64,000 nucleotides of DNA from Poriferisodalis sp965204125 (GTDB lineage Bacteria > Actinomycetota > Acidimicrobiia > Acidimicrobiales > Poriferisodalaceae): contig NZ_OZ241968.1 of assembly GCF_965204125.1 (NCBI RefSeq), positions 1,736,001-1,800,000 on the forward strand, given 5' to 3'. Positions 56,001 to 64,000 of the stretch are shown here, in pieces. Both the position numbers and the translations under genes were made by a program. The notes under the pieces were generated by a model. That model was given only the letters and a program-made list of their open reading frames with translations. It did no database searches and had not been told where the DNA came from. Within the stretch, counting starts at the first letter, position 1. Each line of letters starts with the position of its first letter.

Positions 56001-58574
56001 ATGAACCAGCCGGTCAACCCTCATGGTCGCGACTCGTCGACCGTCCACGGGGCGCTGTCGGGACTGCGTGTCGTGGATCTCACTGGAGACGCAGGCCGGT
56101 TTGCGACGAAGCTGTTGACGGAGCTGGGCGCCGATGTGGTGCGGGTTGGCGCCGGACCGCCGGGCCTGCCGCTGGCAGATCCGCCTGCAGCAGCGCTCGG
56201 CGGGGTCGCCGACTGGTGGTACGACGGCGGCAAGCGCCGCTGCCCGGTGGACCTGAGCACCGCTGAGGGTCAAGACTCCTACCGCCGGTTGGCTGTCGCG
56301 GCCGATGTGGTCGTAGAGACCGAGCGTCCCGGCCGCCTGGCCGAAGCGGGTATTGATTACCCCGACATCAGTGCCGACAACCCAGCGCTGGTGCAGGTGT
56401 CGATCACGCCGTTCGGGCGCACAGGCCCGCGGGCGCAGTGGCTCGGCTCGGACCTGGTGGCCGCTGCGATGGGCGGGATGATGGGGCTGACGGGCCTCGC
56501 CGACCGCCCGCTCAACGTGTGGGGCCGCCAGGCCTACAACTACGCGGGTTTCGTGGCGGCGGCTTCGGGCGTTGCGGCGGCATTGTCGGCCCGCTCGACG
56601 GGCCGGGGCGCGCATCTCGACCTGTCCGTCCACGAGACGGTCACCGGTTCGATCGAGAACCTGTTCATGCAGTACTTCTTCGACGACGTGCTGCCGCTGC
56701 CCAAGGTGGCCCCGCGCCAGGGCGCCCTGCACTGGCTGCGTGCCTACGACCTGGCGGAGTGTGTGGGCGGCGACGGCGGCTACGTCATGATCACGCCGAC
56801 GCCGACACCCGACCTGCTGCTGGAGTGGATGGTCGAGACGGGATCCAACGAAGTCGACAAGTGGATCGGAATCGATCCCGGCGAGCTGCTGCTCAGCGTG
56901 GACGAGGTCATGGATGCCGTCCGGCGCTGGATCGCTCCGCAGGACGCGCGCGAGGTCTGGTGGGAAGCGCAGGAGCGGCATGTGGCCTTCGGCGGGGTGC
57001 TCGACATCGCCGAGGTCTGCGCGAACCCGCAGTTCGCGCACCGGGAGTTCTTCGCCGACGTGCCGCCGCCCGGCGCGGCGGCTGCGAACGGTTCACTGGT
57101 ATCGGCCCGATCGATGGACACAGGCGCAGGCAGCGCCGCCGGTTCGGTGACGTTGCCGGCGCGCTTGGTGCGATGGAGCGATACGGGTCGATCCGGATCC
57201 GTGCCGCCCGGCACCCCGGCCGCTGCGGACACATCGCTCGAGGAGATATTGGCGTCGTGGGCGGCGCCCGCGGGCGAAGCTCGCAACGGCGACGCCCGTG
57301 TTCACGGTGCCGACGAACCGGGCACTGACGCGTCAAGTGTCGGAGCATCGGATCTTGGTGCCGTGAGCGGCGGCGAATCGGGCCCCGGTGACGGTGACCG
57401 GCGCCCGCTGGACGGGATCCGTGTGGCGGATTTCACCTGGGTGCTGGCCGGGCCGTCGGCCACCAAGCTGCTCGGCGACCTCGGCGCCGACGTGATCCGC
57501 ATCCAGAGCGAGGAGCGCTCGACGCTCGTCAACTCGCCGGACTTTCCCTACTACTTCGTGTGGAACCGCTCCAAGCGCAGCGCCACGCTCGACATGAAGC
57601 ATCCCGACGCCCTGGCGGCAGCCCGGCGGCTGATCGAGACGTGCGATGTGCTCATCGAGAACTTCAGCGCCGGCGTGCTCGACTCGTGGGGTCTCGACTG
57701 GGAAACCGTGCACGAATGGAACCCACGGCTCGTCTACGTGACCATGTCGGGCTGCGGCCACGACGGACCGTGGCGGCATGTCATCTCCTACGCGCCCACC
57801 GTGCATGCCGTGTGCGGCATCACCCACCTGACCAACTTCGCCGACCGCGGCGACGTGGGCCCGGGCTTCTCGCTCAATGACCACCTGGCCGGCTTCGCCG
57901 CGGCGGTCTCGACCGTCGGCGCGCTGTACGCCCGCGAGCGAACCGGTGAGGGGCAGCGCATCGACATGGCGCAGCTCGAAGTGGGCACCTACGCGATCGG
58001 CGCCGCGATCATCCGCCAATCGGCTGGCGTGTTGCCGCCGCGTCCCGAGGGCAACCGCGACGGCATAGCCGACCATGTGCCCAACGAGGTGTACGCGACG
58101 GGCGACGGCTTCGTGGCCGTGACGGTGACTGAGCCGGCGCAGTGGCTCGGGCTCGTCGGCCTGCTCGCCGATCCCCGGCTCGACGATCCGTCGCTGGTCA
58201 CCGAAGCGGCCCGCCGCGACCGCAGGTCGATGATCGATGCGGTGCTGGGGGAGTGGGCTGCCGGTCGCACCGCAGCCGAAGCAGCCGATGCCCTGCAGGG
58301 TGCCGGTGTGCCGGCGGGCCCGGTGCAGAGCTCACACCAGCTGTTCGCCGACGATCCCCAGCACGCCGAGCGTGGATTCTGGCAAGCGGTGGATCATGCA
58401 GTCTTCGGCGAGCGGACCGTTGACGCGTTCGCGGGGTTGTGGAACGGCCGGCGCTGGACGCCCCGCCATCTCAGCCCCGCCTACTTGGGCGAGCACAACT
58501 TCGACGTCTGGGCCGATGTCGGCTACTCGCCAGAGGAGATCGCCGAGGGCATCGGCGACGGCCTGTTCCGCTGA
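56001..58574 (+). CDS. Two-headed family III CoA-transferase (CaiB/BaiF-like), second copy
   Basis: An 857-residue tandem fusion of two CaiB/BaiF domains. Domain 1 (about 10-375) opens LSGLRVVDLTGDAGRFATKL. A Gly/Ala/Asp-rich linker (about 375-465) follows, and domain 2 (about 467-857) opens LDGIRVADFTWVLAGPSATK. The catalytic Asp is kept in domain 2 (SLNDHLAGFAAA, Asp627) but is Asn180 in domain 1 (AYNYAGFVAAASG). It shares its architecture with 28121-30520. CoA transfer to a carboxylic acid is expected from the second head; acid specificity is unknown. Confidence 0.9.
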   Translation: MNQPVNPHGRDSSTVHGALSGLRVVDLTGDAGRFATKLLTELGADVVRVGAGPPGLPLADPPAAALGGVADWWYDGGKRRCPVDLSTAEGQDSYRRLAVAADVVVETERPGRLAEAGIDYPDISADNPALVQVSITPFGRTGPRAQWLGSDLVAAAMGGMMGLTGLADRPLNVWGRQAYNYAGFVAAASGVAAALSARSTGRGAHLDLSVHETVTGSIENLFMQYFFDDVLPLPKVAPRQGALHWLRAYDLAECVGGDGGYVMITPTPTPDLLLEWMVETGSNEVDKWIGIDPGELLLSVDEVMDAVRRWIAPQDAREVWWEAQERHVAFGGVLDIAEVCANPQFAHREFFADVPPPGAAAANGSLVSARSMDTGAGSAAGSVTLPARLVRWSDTGRSGSVPPGTPAAADTSLEEILASWAAPAGEARNGDARVHGADEPGTDASSVGASDLGAVSGGESGPGDGDRRPLDGIRVADFTWVLAGPSATKLLGDLGADVIRIQSEERSTLVNSPDFPYYFVWNRSKRSATLDMKHPDALAAARRLIETCDVLIENFSAGVLDSWGLDWETVHEWNPRLVYVTMSGCGHDGPWRHVISYAPTVHAVCGITHLTNFADRGDVGPGFSLNDHLAGFAAAVSTVGALYARERTGEGQRIDMAQLEVGTYAIGAAIIRQSAGVLPPRPEGNRDGIADHVPNEVYATGDGFVAVTVTEPAQWLGLVGLLADPRLDDPSLVTEAARRDRRSMIDAVLGEWAAGRTAAEAADALQGAGVPAGPVQSSHQLFADDPQHAERGFWQAVDHAVFGERTVDAFAGLWNGRRWTPRHLSPAYLGEHNFDVWADVGYSPEEIAEGIGDGLFR

Positions 58575-58656
58575 GCGTTTGGCGGGCTCGGATAGCAGTT
58601 CCGGGTGCAGGCATCCCGCTCGCCGTATACGTGCCGCATCGCTGACCCCGCACCCT

Positions 58657-58684
58657 TTGGCCTGTCACACCGGCCCTCTAGGTT
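58657..58684 (+). promoter_or_regulatory. Putative sigma-70-type promoter for the RecQ-ComF/DprA operon
   Basis: TTGGCC (58657-58662), a 16-base spacer, then TAGGTT (58679-58684). The transcript would start near 58691, giving a leader of about 40 bases with a GAGGTCCGG-type site before the ATG at 58733. Confidence 0.4.
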
Positions 58685-58732
58685 CCGTCGCGAGCACTCG
58701 AAACAGAAACCCCCACTGAGGTCCGGCCGCCG

Positions 58733-60802
58733 ATGAACACTGCCTCCTCATCCCCTGACGAGGTCGCCCTACTGCGTCAGCTGACTGGCGACCCCGACGC
58801 TGCATTTCGTCCCGACCAACTCGACACGATTCGCCGCCTGACGGCCGAACGCTCGCGGGTGCTGCTGGTCCAGCGAACAGGCTGGGGCAAGAGCGCGGTC
58901 TACTTCATCGCCACCAAGCTGCTGCGAAGCAACGGTTTGGGTCCGACTCTGATCGTCTCGCCGTTGCTCGCACTGATGCGCAATCAGATTCAAGCCGCTC
59001 AGCGCATGGGCGTGGAAGCCGTCACGATCAACAGCGACAACAGGTCTGAATGGGACGGTGTCACACAGAGGATCGAGGACGACGGCGTCGATCTGGTGTT
59101 GATCTCGCCGGAACGTCTTGCGAATCAGGACTTCCGTCGCGATGTGCTGCCCATGATCGGGCAACGATGCGGGCTTCTCGTCATTGACGAAGCACATTGC
59201 ATCTCCGACTGGGGCCATGACTTTCGGCCTGACTACCGTCGTTTGCTCCGAGTGCTGGAACTGCTGCCGCGTGGCGTTCCGGTTCTGTGCTGCACGGCAA
59301 CTGCCAACGATCGGGTTGTCGACGACGTCACAGCTCAGCTCGGATCAGATTTTGCTGCAGTTCGCGGGCCGCTGGCGCGTGACGGATTGCGTCTGCATGC
59401 GATCACGATGAACTCGCCCGCTGAGCGGCTGGCCTGGCTGGCAGCGGCCGTCGAACGCTTGCCTGGCACCGGCGTCGTCTATTGCTCGACAGTGCGCGAC
59501 ACAGAGCGGGTCGCCAATTGGTTGAGGTCGCGGGGCATTGAAGCTGTGGCCTACAGCGGCTCGACGGACAGGGACGCGAGGCCGGAGATCGAGCAGGCGC
59601 TCTTGTCCAACGCCTTCAAGGTCGTCGTCGCCACATCGGCGTTGGGCATGGGCTTCGACAAGCCGGACCTGTCGTTCGTGATCCACTACCAGTCGCCCGG
59701 TTCACCGGTGGCGTACTACCAGCAGGTCGGCCGCGCTGGCCGCGGACTGCGCGAGTCCTGGGGCGTGATGCTGCGTGGGAGCGAGGACTCCGACATTCAG
59801 GAGTACTTCATCAACAATGCGTTTGCAGAACCCGAGCTCGCACAGCAGGTGGTGGCCCTGCTCGAAGCCGATCACGAGCCGATGGGCCTCGTGGACCTGC
59901 TGAACCACGTCAACGTGCGGCAGTCACGGCTGGAGGGTCTCCTGAAGAACTTGGAAGTTGACAGTGCGGTCGAGCGATCAGGCCAGCGCTGGCAACGAAG
60001 CCTGCAACCATGGCAGTTCGACTTCGACCGGGCCGAGGCCGTGACGGCACTTCGCTACGCGGAACTTGAACAGGTTCAGCACTACATCGAGTCCAGCGAG
60101 TGCAGGATGCAGATGTTGCGTCGCTTCCTTGACGATCCCGTCGCCGAGCCGTGTGGACGCTGTGACAACTGCACCGGCGAGTCGCTCGCTCTCGAACTCG
60201 ATCCGGCCCAAGTGCAGGAGGCGGCCGAGTTCATGCGCAGCGCCCACTTGGTCATCGAGCCTCGCAAGCAGTGGCCGGACCGGAAGCGCATCCCCGCCGA
60301 GCTCCGGCTGGCGGAAGGGCGTGTTCTGGCACGCTGGGGCGACGCTGGCTGGGGCAGCCTTGTGCGTACAGGGAAGCAGGATGACGGCAGGTTCGACGAT
60401 CGGCTGGTGGATGCCGCGGCCGAATTGCTACGTGAGCGCTGGCACCCGCAGCCTGCGCCGACGTGGCTCACATTCGTGCCGTCGCATCGGCATCCGCAGC
60501 TGGTAGCCGACTTCGCAGAACGGCTCGCCTCTCGTCTCGACCTGCCGTGTCATGATTCGGTAGTGAAGGCGGGCAACTCGCACCCGCAGAAGATGATGCA
60601 GAACAGCTTGCAGCAGCATCGCAACGTCGAGTCGGCGTTCGCGGCCCGAGGCGCAGTGCCCGAGGGTCCGGTTCTGCTGATCGACGACGTGGTGGACTCC
60701 CGTTGGACCCTGACAGTCGTCGGGCAGCTACTGCGACGGGCAGGCGCCGGCGTGGTTATCCCATTGGCACTAGCGGACACCTCGGAGGGCGCGGGCAGAT
60801 GA
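58733..60802 (+). CDS. RecQ-type helicase fused to a ComF-like phosphoribosyltransferase domain
   Basis: A 689-residue fusion. The helicase core (about 20-350) has Walker A TGWGKS (49-54), DEAH (152-155) in VIDEAHCISDWGHDFRPDYR, CCTATAND, GVVYCSTVRDTERVANWL and QVGRAGRGL. The RecQ zinc region follows (ECRMQMLRRFLDD ... EPCGRCDNC, four Cys). The C-terminus (about 565-689) has ComF/PRTase features: TFVPSHRHPQLVADFAERLA, the QNSLQQHRNVESAF block, and the PRPP-loop VLLIDDVVDSRWTLT with Asp651-Asp652. RQC winged helix and HRDC domains are not apparent. It probably unwinds DNA in a repair, uptake or defence context. Its TGA overlaps the ATG of dprA. Confidence 0.9.
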   Translation: MNTASSSPDEVALLRQLTGDPDAAFRPDQLDTIRRLTAERSRVLLVQRTGWGKSAVYFIATKLLRSNGLGPTLIVSPLLALMRNQIQAAQRMGVEAVTINSDNRSEWDGVTQRIEDDGVDLVLISPERLANQDFRRDVLPMIGQRCGLLVIDEAHCISDWGHDFRPDYRRLLRVLELLPRGVPVLCCTATANDRVVDDVTAQLGSDFAAVRGPLARDGLRLHAITMNSPAERLAWLAAAVERLPGTGVVYCSTVRDTERVANWLRSRGIEAVAYSGSTDRDARPEIEQALLSNAFKVVVATSALGMGFDKPDLSFVIHYQSPGSPVAYYQQVGRAGRGLRESWGVMLRGSEDSDIQEYFINNAFAEPELAQQVVALLEADHEPMGLVDLLNHVNVRQSRLEGLLKNLEVDSAVERSGQRWQRSLQPWQFDFDRAEAVTALRYAELEQVQHYIESSECRMQMLRRFLDDPVAEPCGRCDNCTGESLALELDPAQVQEAAEFMRSAHLVIEPRKQWPDRKRIPAELRLAEGRVLARWGDAGWGSLVRTGKQDDGRFDDRLVDAAAELLRERWHPQPAPTWLTFVPSHRHPQLVADFAERLASRLDLPCHDSVVKAGNSHPQKMMQNSLQQHRNVESAFAARGAVPEGPVLLIDDVVDSRWTLTVVGQLLRRAGAGVVIPLALADTSEGAGR

Positions 60803-61800
60803 GACGCAGCGATGACGCGCTCGCCACCATCGCATTGGTGAGTCGGCTCTGTGCTGACGGCCTGCGGCCTCTCAAGGCTGCGGAATTCTGGAAGCTGACA
60901 TCGCAGGTGGACGAATGCCCCGGTCGACTCTTGGGCATGAATGCAAGCGATGTCGCTGAGCTCCGGGGTGTACCGATGTCCGAGGCTGAGCGAACCGTGA
61001 CCCTGCTGGAACGGTCGACTGCGCTCGCCTTCGAGCTCGAAGGACTTGAGCGCTCGGGCATTCGGACGCTCACACAGTTCGACGAGCACTATCCAGAGCG
61101 CCTGACCGACCGTCTCGGGTTCAGGGCACCTCCGCTGTTGTACGCCGCAGGTGCGAGCGACTTGTTGGGCGTGCCGGGGCTTGGCGTCGTCGGCAGTCGC
61201 AACGTCGGGGAGGCTGGTGCCGAGGTCGCGAAGGAAGCGGCCAAGCGTGCGGCTGCCCGGGAGCTTCCTGTGGTCTCGGGAGGCGCGCGAGGCGTTGACC
61301 AGTTGGCGATGGACGCCGCATTCGAAGCAGGTGGCACGGTGACGGGCGTGCTGGCCGACTCGCTGGTGCGCAAGCTCCGAAATCCCGCTGTCCGTGCGGC
61401 GATTCACGATGAGCGCGTCGTCCTGTGTACGCCTTACAACCCCTCCGCCGGGTTCAGCGCTGGCAATGCGATGGGCCGCAACAAGCTGGTCTATGCCCTT
61501 GCCGCAGTCACGCTGGTCGTAGCGAGCGAACTCGGCAGCGGCGGAACCTGGACGGGTGCCAACGAGTCGCTCGATCATCGCTTCGGGCACGTTGCGGTGT
61601 GGCGCGGACACGGTGAAGGCGCCGGCAACGCCCGCCTGGAGCAGGCGGGGGCAGCCGCCGTCGCAGATATCGCAGATGTGGATGCCCTGCTTGATGAACC
61701 CATTGCGTTTCCATCAGCCGACATCCACCTCGACCACACCGAGCCAGTGGCAACAGGCGAACAAGGAACTCTGTTCGAAGCACTCGCCAGCACTGACTGA
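60799..61800 (+). CDS. dprA: DprA/Smf-like (SLOG) DNA-processing protein
   Basis: A 333-residue DprA-family protein. The start MRRSDDALATIAL overlaps the RecQ-fusion stop (ATGA) behind a GGAGGG site, so the two are translationally coupled. An N-terminal helical region (about 1-115) is followed by the Rossmann-like SLOG core: LGVVGSRNVGEAG, VVSGGARGVDQLAMDAAFEA, and GRNKLVYALAAVTLVVASEL-type nucleotide or ssDNA site with GSGGTWTGANE. A C-terminal winged helix is not evident. Classical DprA loads RecA on incoming ssDNA; SLOG relatives occur in conflict systems. Because of its partner I favour a dedicated system over housekeeping competence (inference). Confidence 0.9.
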   Translation: MRRSDDALATIALVSRLCADGLRPLKAAEFWKLTSQVDECPGRLLGMNASDVAELRGVPMSEAERTVTLLERSTALAFELEGLERSGIRTLTQFDEHYPERLTDRLGFRAPPLLYAAGASDLLGVPGLGVVGSRNVGEAGAEVAKEAAKRAAARELPVVSGGARGVDQLAMDAAFEAGGTVTGVLADSLVRKLRNPAVRAAIHDERVVLCTPYNPSAGFSAGNAMGRNKLVYALAAVTLVVASELGSGGTWTGANESLDHRFGHVAVWRGHGEGAGNARLEQAGAAAVADIADVDALLDEPIAFPSADIHLDHTEPVATGEQGTLFEALASTD

Positions 61801-61875
61801 GGCACATGGTTGTCCACAGGTGGCGCTGAGTGTGTCTGTGCGCTCGGTGACGGTGCCCGCCGCTCGCTCGGAAAC

Positions 61876-62376
61876 TCAGCCAGTGACGATCTCAGCGATG
61901 AGGGAGAGAATCGCGTCCGAGGTCTCGCGGTCTTGTTCGATGCGGTCGTCGGTCTCGTACGTGACCTTGCGGGCAATGCGCGTGCCCGAGTCGCTGACGG
62001 CGGCGATGTGCGCGCGGTCCTCGCCTCGCCGGGGCGGATCGGTCACCAGCGCGGCCGTGCACGAGATGCCCGCCAGCGGCCACGGCTCAGTGCCGGGCTT
62101 GGGCGTCGAGACCAGGTACTGCGCCCGGGCCAGGCAGCCGTCGGCCATCGCCAGGGCGGCCTCATCGGACACGTGCGGCTCCAGCTCCGAGCCCATCAGC
62201 TCGTAGAGCGACTTCACCGAATACGGCACACCGGCCTCGAGGATCGTGCGCGAGCCGCCCGGCACCGTTAGCAGGTCGCTGACCGCCAGCATCCCGCCTC
62301 CCGTCACCGACAGCACGATTCGCAGCGGCGAGGCATGGATCGCCCGGATAGTCGCCAAGCGCTCGTCAGCGTTCAT
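61876..62376 (-). CDS. CinA C-terminal-domain (PncC-like amidase) family protein
   Basis: A 166-residue protein resembling the CinA/PncC nicotinamide-nucleotide amidase fold. Blocks: MNADERLATIRAIHASPLRI, SVTGGGMLAVSDLLTVPGGS, LEAGVPYSVKSLYELMG, and GISCTAALVTDPPRRGEDRA. The usual ESxTGG segment reads LSVTGGG, so the catalytic Ser pattern is only partly kept. A GAGG site precedes the ATG; longer frames upstream lack similarity. Role uncertain: NAD salvage or a moonlighting competence-associated protein. It converges on dprA (75-base gap) and is divergent from the SNF2 helicase gene. Confidence 0.78.
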   Translation of the reverse strand: MNADERLATIRAIHASPLRIVLSVTGGGMLAVSDLLTVPGGSRTILEAGVPYSVKSLYELMGSELEPHVSDEAALAMADGCLARAQYLVSTPKPGTEPWPLAGISCTAALVTDPPRRGEDRAHIAAVSDSGTRIARKVTYETDDRIEQDRETSDAILSLIAEIVTG

Positions 62377-62720
62377 GTCAAAACCTCGGTTTCTTGGAGA
62401 TGACCGTCCGCAAGCAGTCCGCTTCGTCGGCGCGAGACGGAGGCTATAGATTCGTTGCGGAAGGCCCCGGAACCGTCCCTGCTGCGGCAAACGGCCGGGG
62501 TTGCGCCGTTCGGAGCGGGCATCATTGCCATCTGACGAATGCTCTGAGCGACCAAGCAGGGCTATCAGCTGGCCGGACCAACGCAGACAGCTTGACAAAG
62601 TTCGAGTCTCCCGTGGGCAGTCGATCTCTTGTTTGCGTCGCTCACTCGCCCACTCCGGCGGCAAGTCCGTTACGGCCGGTTCCAGGTCTGGGGTCTTAGA
62701 GCGATAGCTAGGGTCTGCTG
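62377..62720. other. 344-base gap between divergent genes
   Basis: I see no gene, RNA or repeat here. The only signals are the GAGG site of the CinA-like gene at one end and TAGGGT (62709-62714) before the helicase at the other. A GTTCGAGTC string near 62600 resembles a tRNA T-loop but has no matching stem. Confidence 0.6.
62709..62714 (+). promoter_or_regulatory. Leaderless-type -10 for the SNF2 helicase
   Basis: TAGGGT lies 6 bases before the ATG at 62721; no ribosome site intervenes. Confidence 0.55.
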
Positions 62721-64000
62721 ATGCCCGTTGGGGAAGCGACGCTGGATGACGAGGGCGCTCTCCATGGTCCGCAATCTGTAGAGCTGGAGGACATCGGCGC
62801 GGGGGCAGAGTTGGTCGGGGTGGAGCCTGGTGGGGCGGTCACGGTGGTGGCGGTGCAGTGGCATGGCACGCAGGCGGTCACGCTGACGTATCGGCGGGCG
62901 GACGGCACGCTGGGGGAGCGGGTGCTGTTTCGGGACGACGAGGCGGCGTTGCGGCTGGTGGCGCCGGAGACCAGCGGGTCGTTCACATTTGACGGGGACG
63001 GGTGGCTGTTTCGGTTGGCTGCTGAGGCTCGGCGCATTCGGCTGGCGCACCTGTTCGATCCGTACTTGGCGCTGGATGCGAGTCGGGTGCGGCCGTTGCC
63101 ACATCAGATCGAGGCGGTGTATGGGCACATGCTGCCGCGCCAGCCGCTGCGCTTTCTGCTCGCTGACGATCCGGGAGCGGGCAAGACCGTCATGGCTGGG
63201 CTCTACATGAAGGAACTGATGCTGCGCGGGGCATTGGAGCGGGCGCTGGTGGTGGTGCCCGGCAACCTCACAGCCCAGTGGCAAGAAGAACTGCGGGACA
63301 AGTTCGACCTGCACTTCGACATCGTTACCAAAGACGACCTCGACGGAGTTGCCAGCATCAACCCGTTCGAGCGCAAGCGGCTGCTGATCGCCCGCGTCGA
63401 CCAGATCGCCCGGCGGCAAGAGGAGCTAGGGCCATACCTGCGTCGTGGCGAGTGGGATTTGGTGGTGGTCGACGAGGCGCATCGCATGGCGGCGCACTTC
63501 TGGGGTGACGAGATTCGCAAGACGCTGCGGTACCAGCTTGGCGAACTGCTCGGTGAGGCGGCGCAGCACTTGTTGCTGATGACCGCAACCCCGCACAACG
63601 GCAAGGAGGAAGACTTCCAGCTGTTCTGCGCACTGCTCGACAGCGACCAGTTCGCTGGCCGGTTCCGCGACGGCGTTCACGCGACGGATCCGTCGGCGTT
63701 CATGCGTCGCATGACCAAGGAGCGGCTGCTGACCTTCGAGGGAAGGCCGTTGTTTCCCGAACGTCGCTCCACGACGGTGCGGTACCACCTGTCCGACGCA
63801 GAGATGGCGCTGTACGACGAAGTGACGTCGTACGTGCGCGAGCAGATGAATGCGGCGGATCGGCTGCGTGAAGGCGGTGACGGCCGACGGGGCAACACAG
63901 TGGGGTTTGCGCTGACCGTGCTGCAGCGGCGGCTGGCATCGTCGCCAGAAGCGATCTACCAATCGCTGCGTCGCCGTCGCCGGCGGCTGGAGGCCCGGAT
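62721..64000 (+). CDS. DISARM DrmD-like SNF2-family helicase (3' truncated by the window)
   Basis: The first 426 residues of a large SNF2/HepA-type ATPase; the frame is open to the last base. An N-terminal beta-rich domain (about 1-100: VELEDIGAGAELVGVEPGG, VTLTYRRADGTLGERVLFRD) is followed by LAHLFDPYLALDASRVRPLP and the ATPase core. Walker A is DDPGAGKTVMAG, motif II VVVDEAHRM, motif III LMTATPHNGKEEDFQLF, then RRLASSPEAIYQSLRRR. This layout matches helicase-related proteins of DISARM (DrmD) and similar methylation-associated anti-phage loci. Partner genes (methylase, DrmA/B/C) would lie beyond the window. The start has a TAGGGT box 6 bases upstream. Confidence 0.85.
   Translation, partial: MPVGEATLDDEGALHGPQSVELEDIGAGAELVGVEPGGAVTVVAVQWHGTQAVTLTYRRADGTLGERVLFRDDEAALRLVAPETSGSFTFDGDGWLFRLAAEARRIRLAHLFDPYLALDASRVRPLPHQIEAVYGHMLPRQPLRFLLADDPGAGKTVMAGLYMKELMLRGALERALVVVPGNLTAQWQEELRDKFDLHFDIVTKDDLDGVASINPFERKRLLIARVDQIARRQEELGPYLRRGEWDLVVVDEAHRMAAHFWGDEIRKTLRYQLGELLGEAAQHLLLMTATPHNGKEEDFQLFCALLDSDQFAGRFRDGVHATDPSAFMRRMTKERLLTFEGRPLFPERRSTTVRYHLSDAEMALYDEVTSYVREQMNAADRLREGGDGRRGNTVGFALTVLQRRLASSPEAIYQSLRRRRRRLEAR

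Noticed and set aside
60799..61800. Housekeeping natural-competence dprA
   Set aside because: No other com genes are present and it is translationally coupled to a RecQ-PRTase fusion, so a dedicated system is more likely.
62595..62618. tRNA 3'-end or att-site-like string (GTTCGAGTC) beside the defence genes
   Set aside because: The flanking bases do not form a T-stem and no acceptor or anticodon arms are present, so there is no tRNA or integration site to support.

Overview
The window is a high-GC, gene-dense chromosomal segment in which coding regions abut or overlap. The gene content suggests an actinobacterium of the Acidimicrobiia type (inference): flavin/F420-type LLM monooxygenases, family III CoA-transferases, thiolase/DUF35 pairs, DtxR and ECF regulators, and frequent leaderless-looking starts with TAnnnT -10 boxes 6-9 bases before the start codon. 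I see no rRNA, tRNA, CRISPR array, transposase or integrase.

Layout. 0-7 kb: a DUF3179 lipoprotein; a full-length C-24 sterol methyltransferase homologue that converges on a minus-strand series made of bacterioferritin-associated ferredoxin, bacterioferritin, a sterol-desaturase-type di-iron hydroxylase and a nine-helix membrane protein. A DtxR/IdeR-like box lies upstream of that series and a DtxR/MntR regulator gene is next door. 6-9.5 kb: a degenerate SDR and an orphan molybdenum hydroxylase large subunit. 9.6-22.2 kb: a substrate-binding lipoprotein translationally coupled to a membrane receptor with two tandem TorS-like sensor domains and no cytoplasmic output. It is followed by a duplicated branched-chain-amino-acid-type ABC transporter in which LivH, LivM and LivG are fused into single 940-950 residue proteins, with one shared LivF. 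22.3-24 kb: an ECF sigma/anti-sigma pair with a perfect 19-bp palindrome at the sigma start.

24-46.6 kb: a catabolic and accessory region with serine hydrolases, LLM oxidoreductases, a carboxylesterase, a two-headed CoA-transferase, an MFS carrier, a Baeyer-Villiger monooxygenase/thiolase/DUF35/molybdenum hydroxylase series, a 2OG-type oxygenase and a haloalkane dehalogenase. 46.6-58.6 kb: a winged-helix/transmembrane/glycosidase-like fusion, QueF, an IMPDH/GMPR without CBS domains, a YceI protein, an acyl-CoA ligase, another LLM, and a second two-headed CoA-transferase.

58.7-64 kb: a RecQ helicase fused to a ComF-like phosphoribosyltransferase, overlapping (ATGA) a DprA/SLOG gene. After a CinA-like gene comes a DISARM DrmD-like SNF2 helicase that runs off the window. 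This looks like the edge of a DNA-processing or defence island. The strongest candidates for undescribed systems are this RecQ-ComF/DprA pair, the binding-protein/tandem TorS-like receptor pair, and the possibly iron-regulated bacterial sterol-modification cluster.
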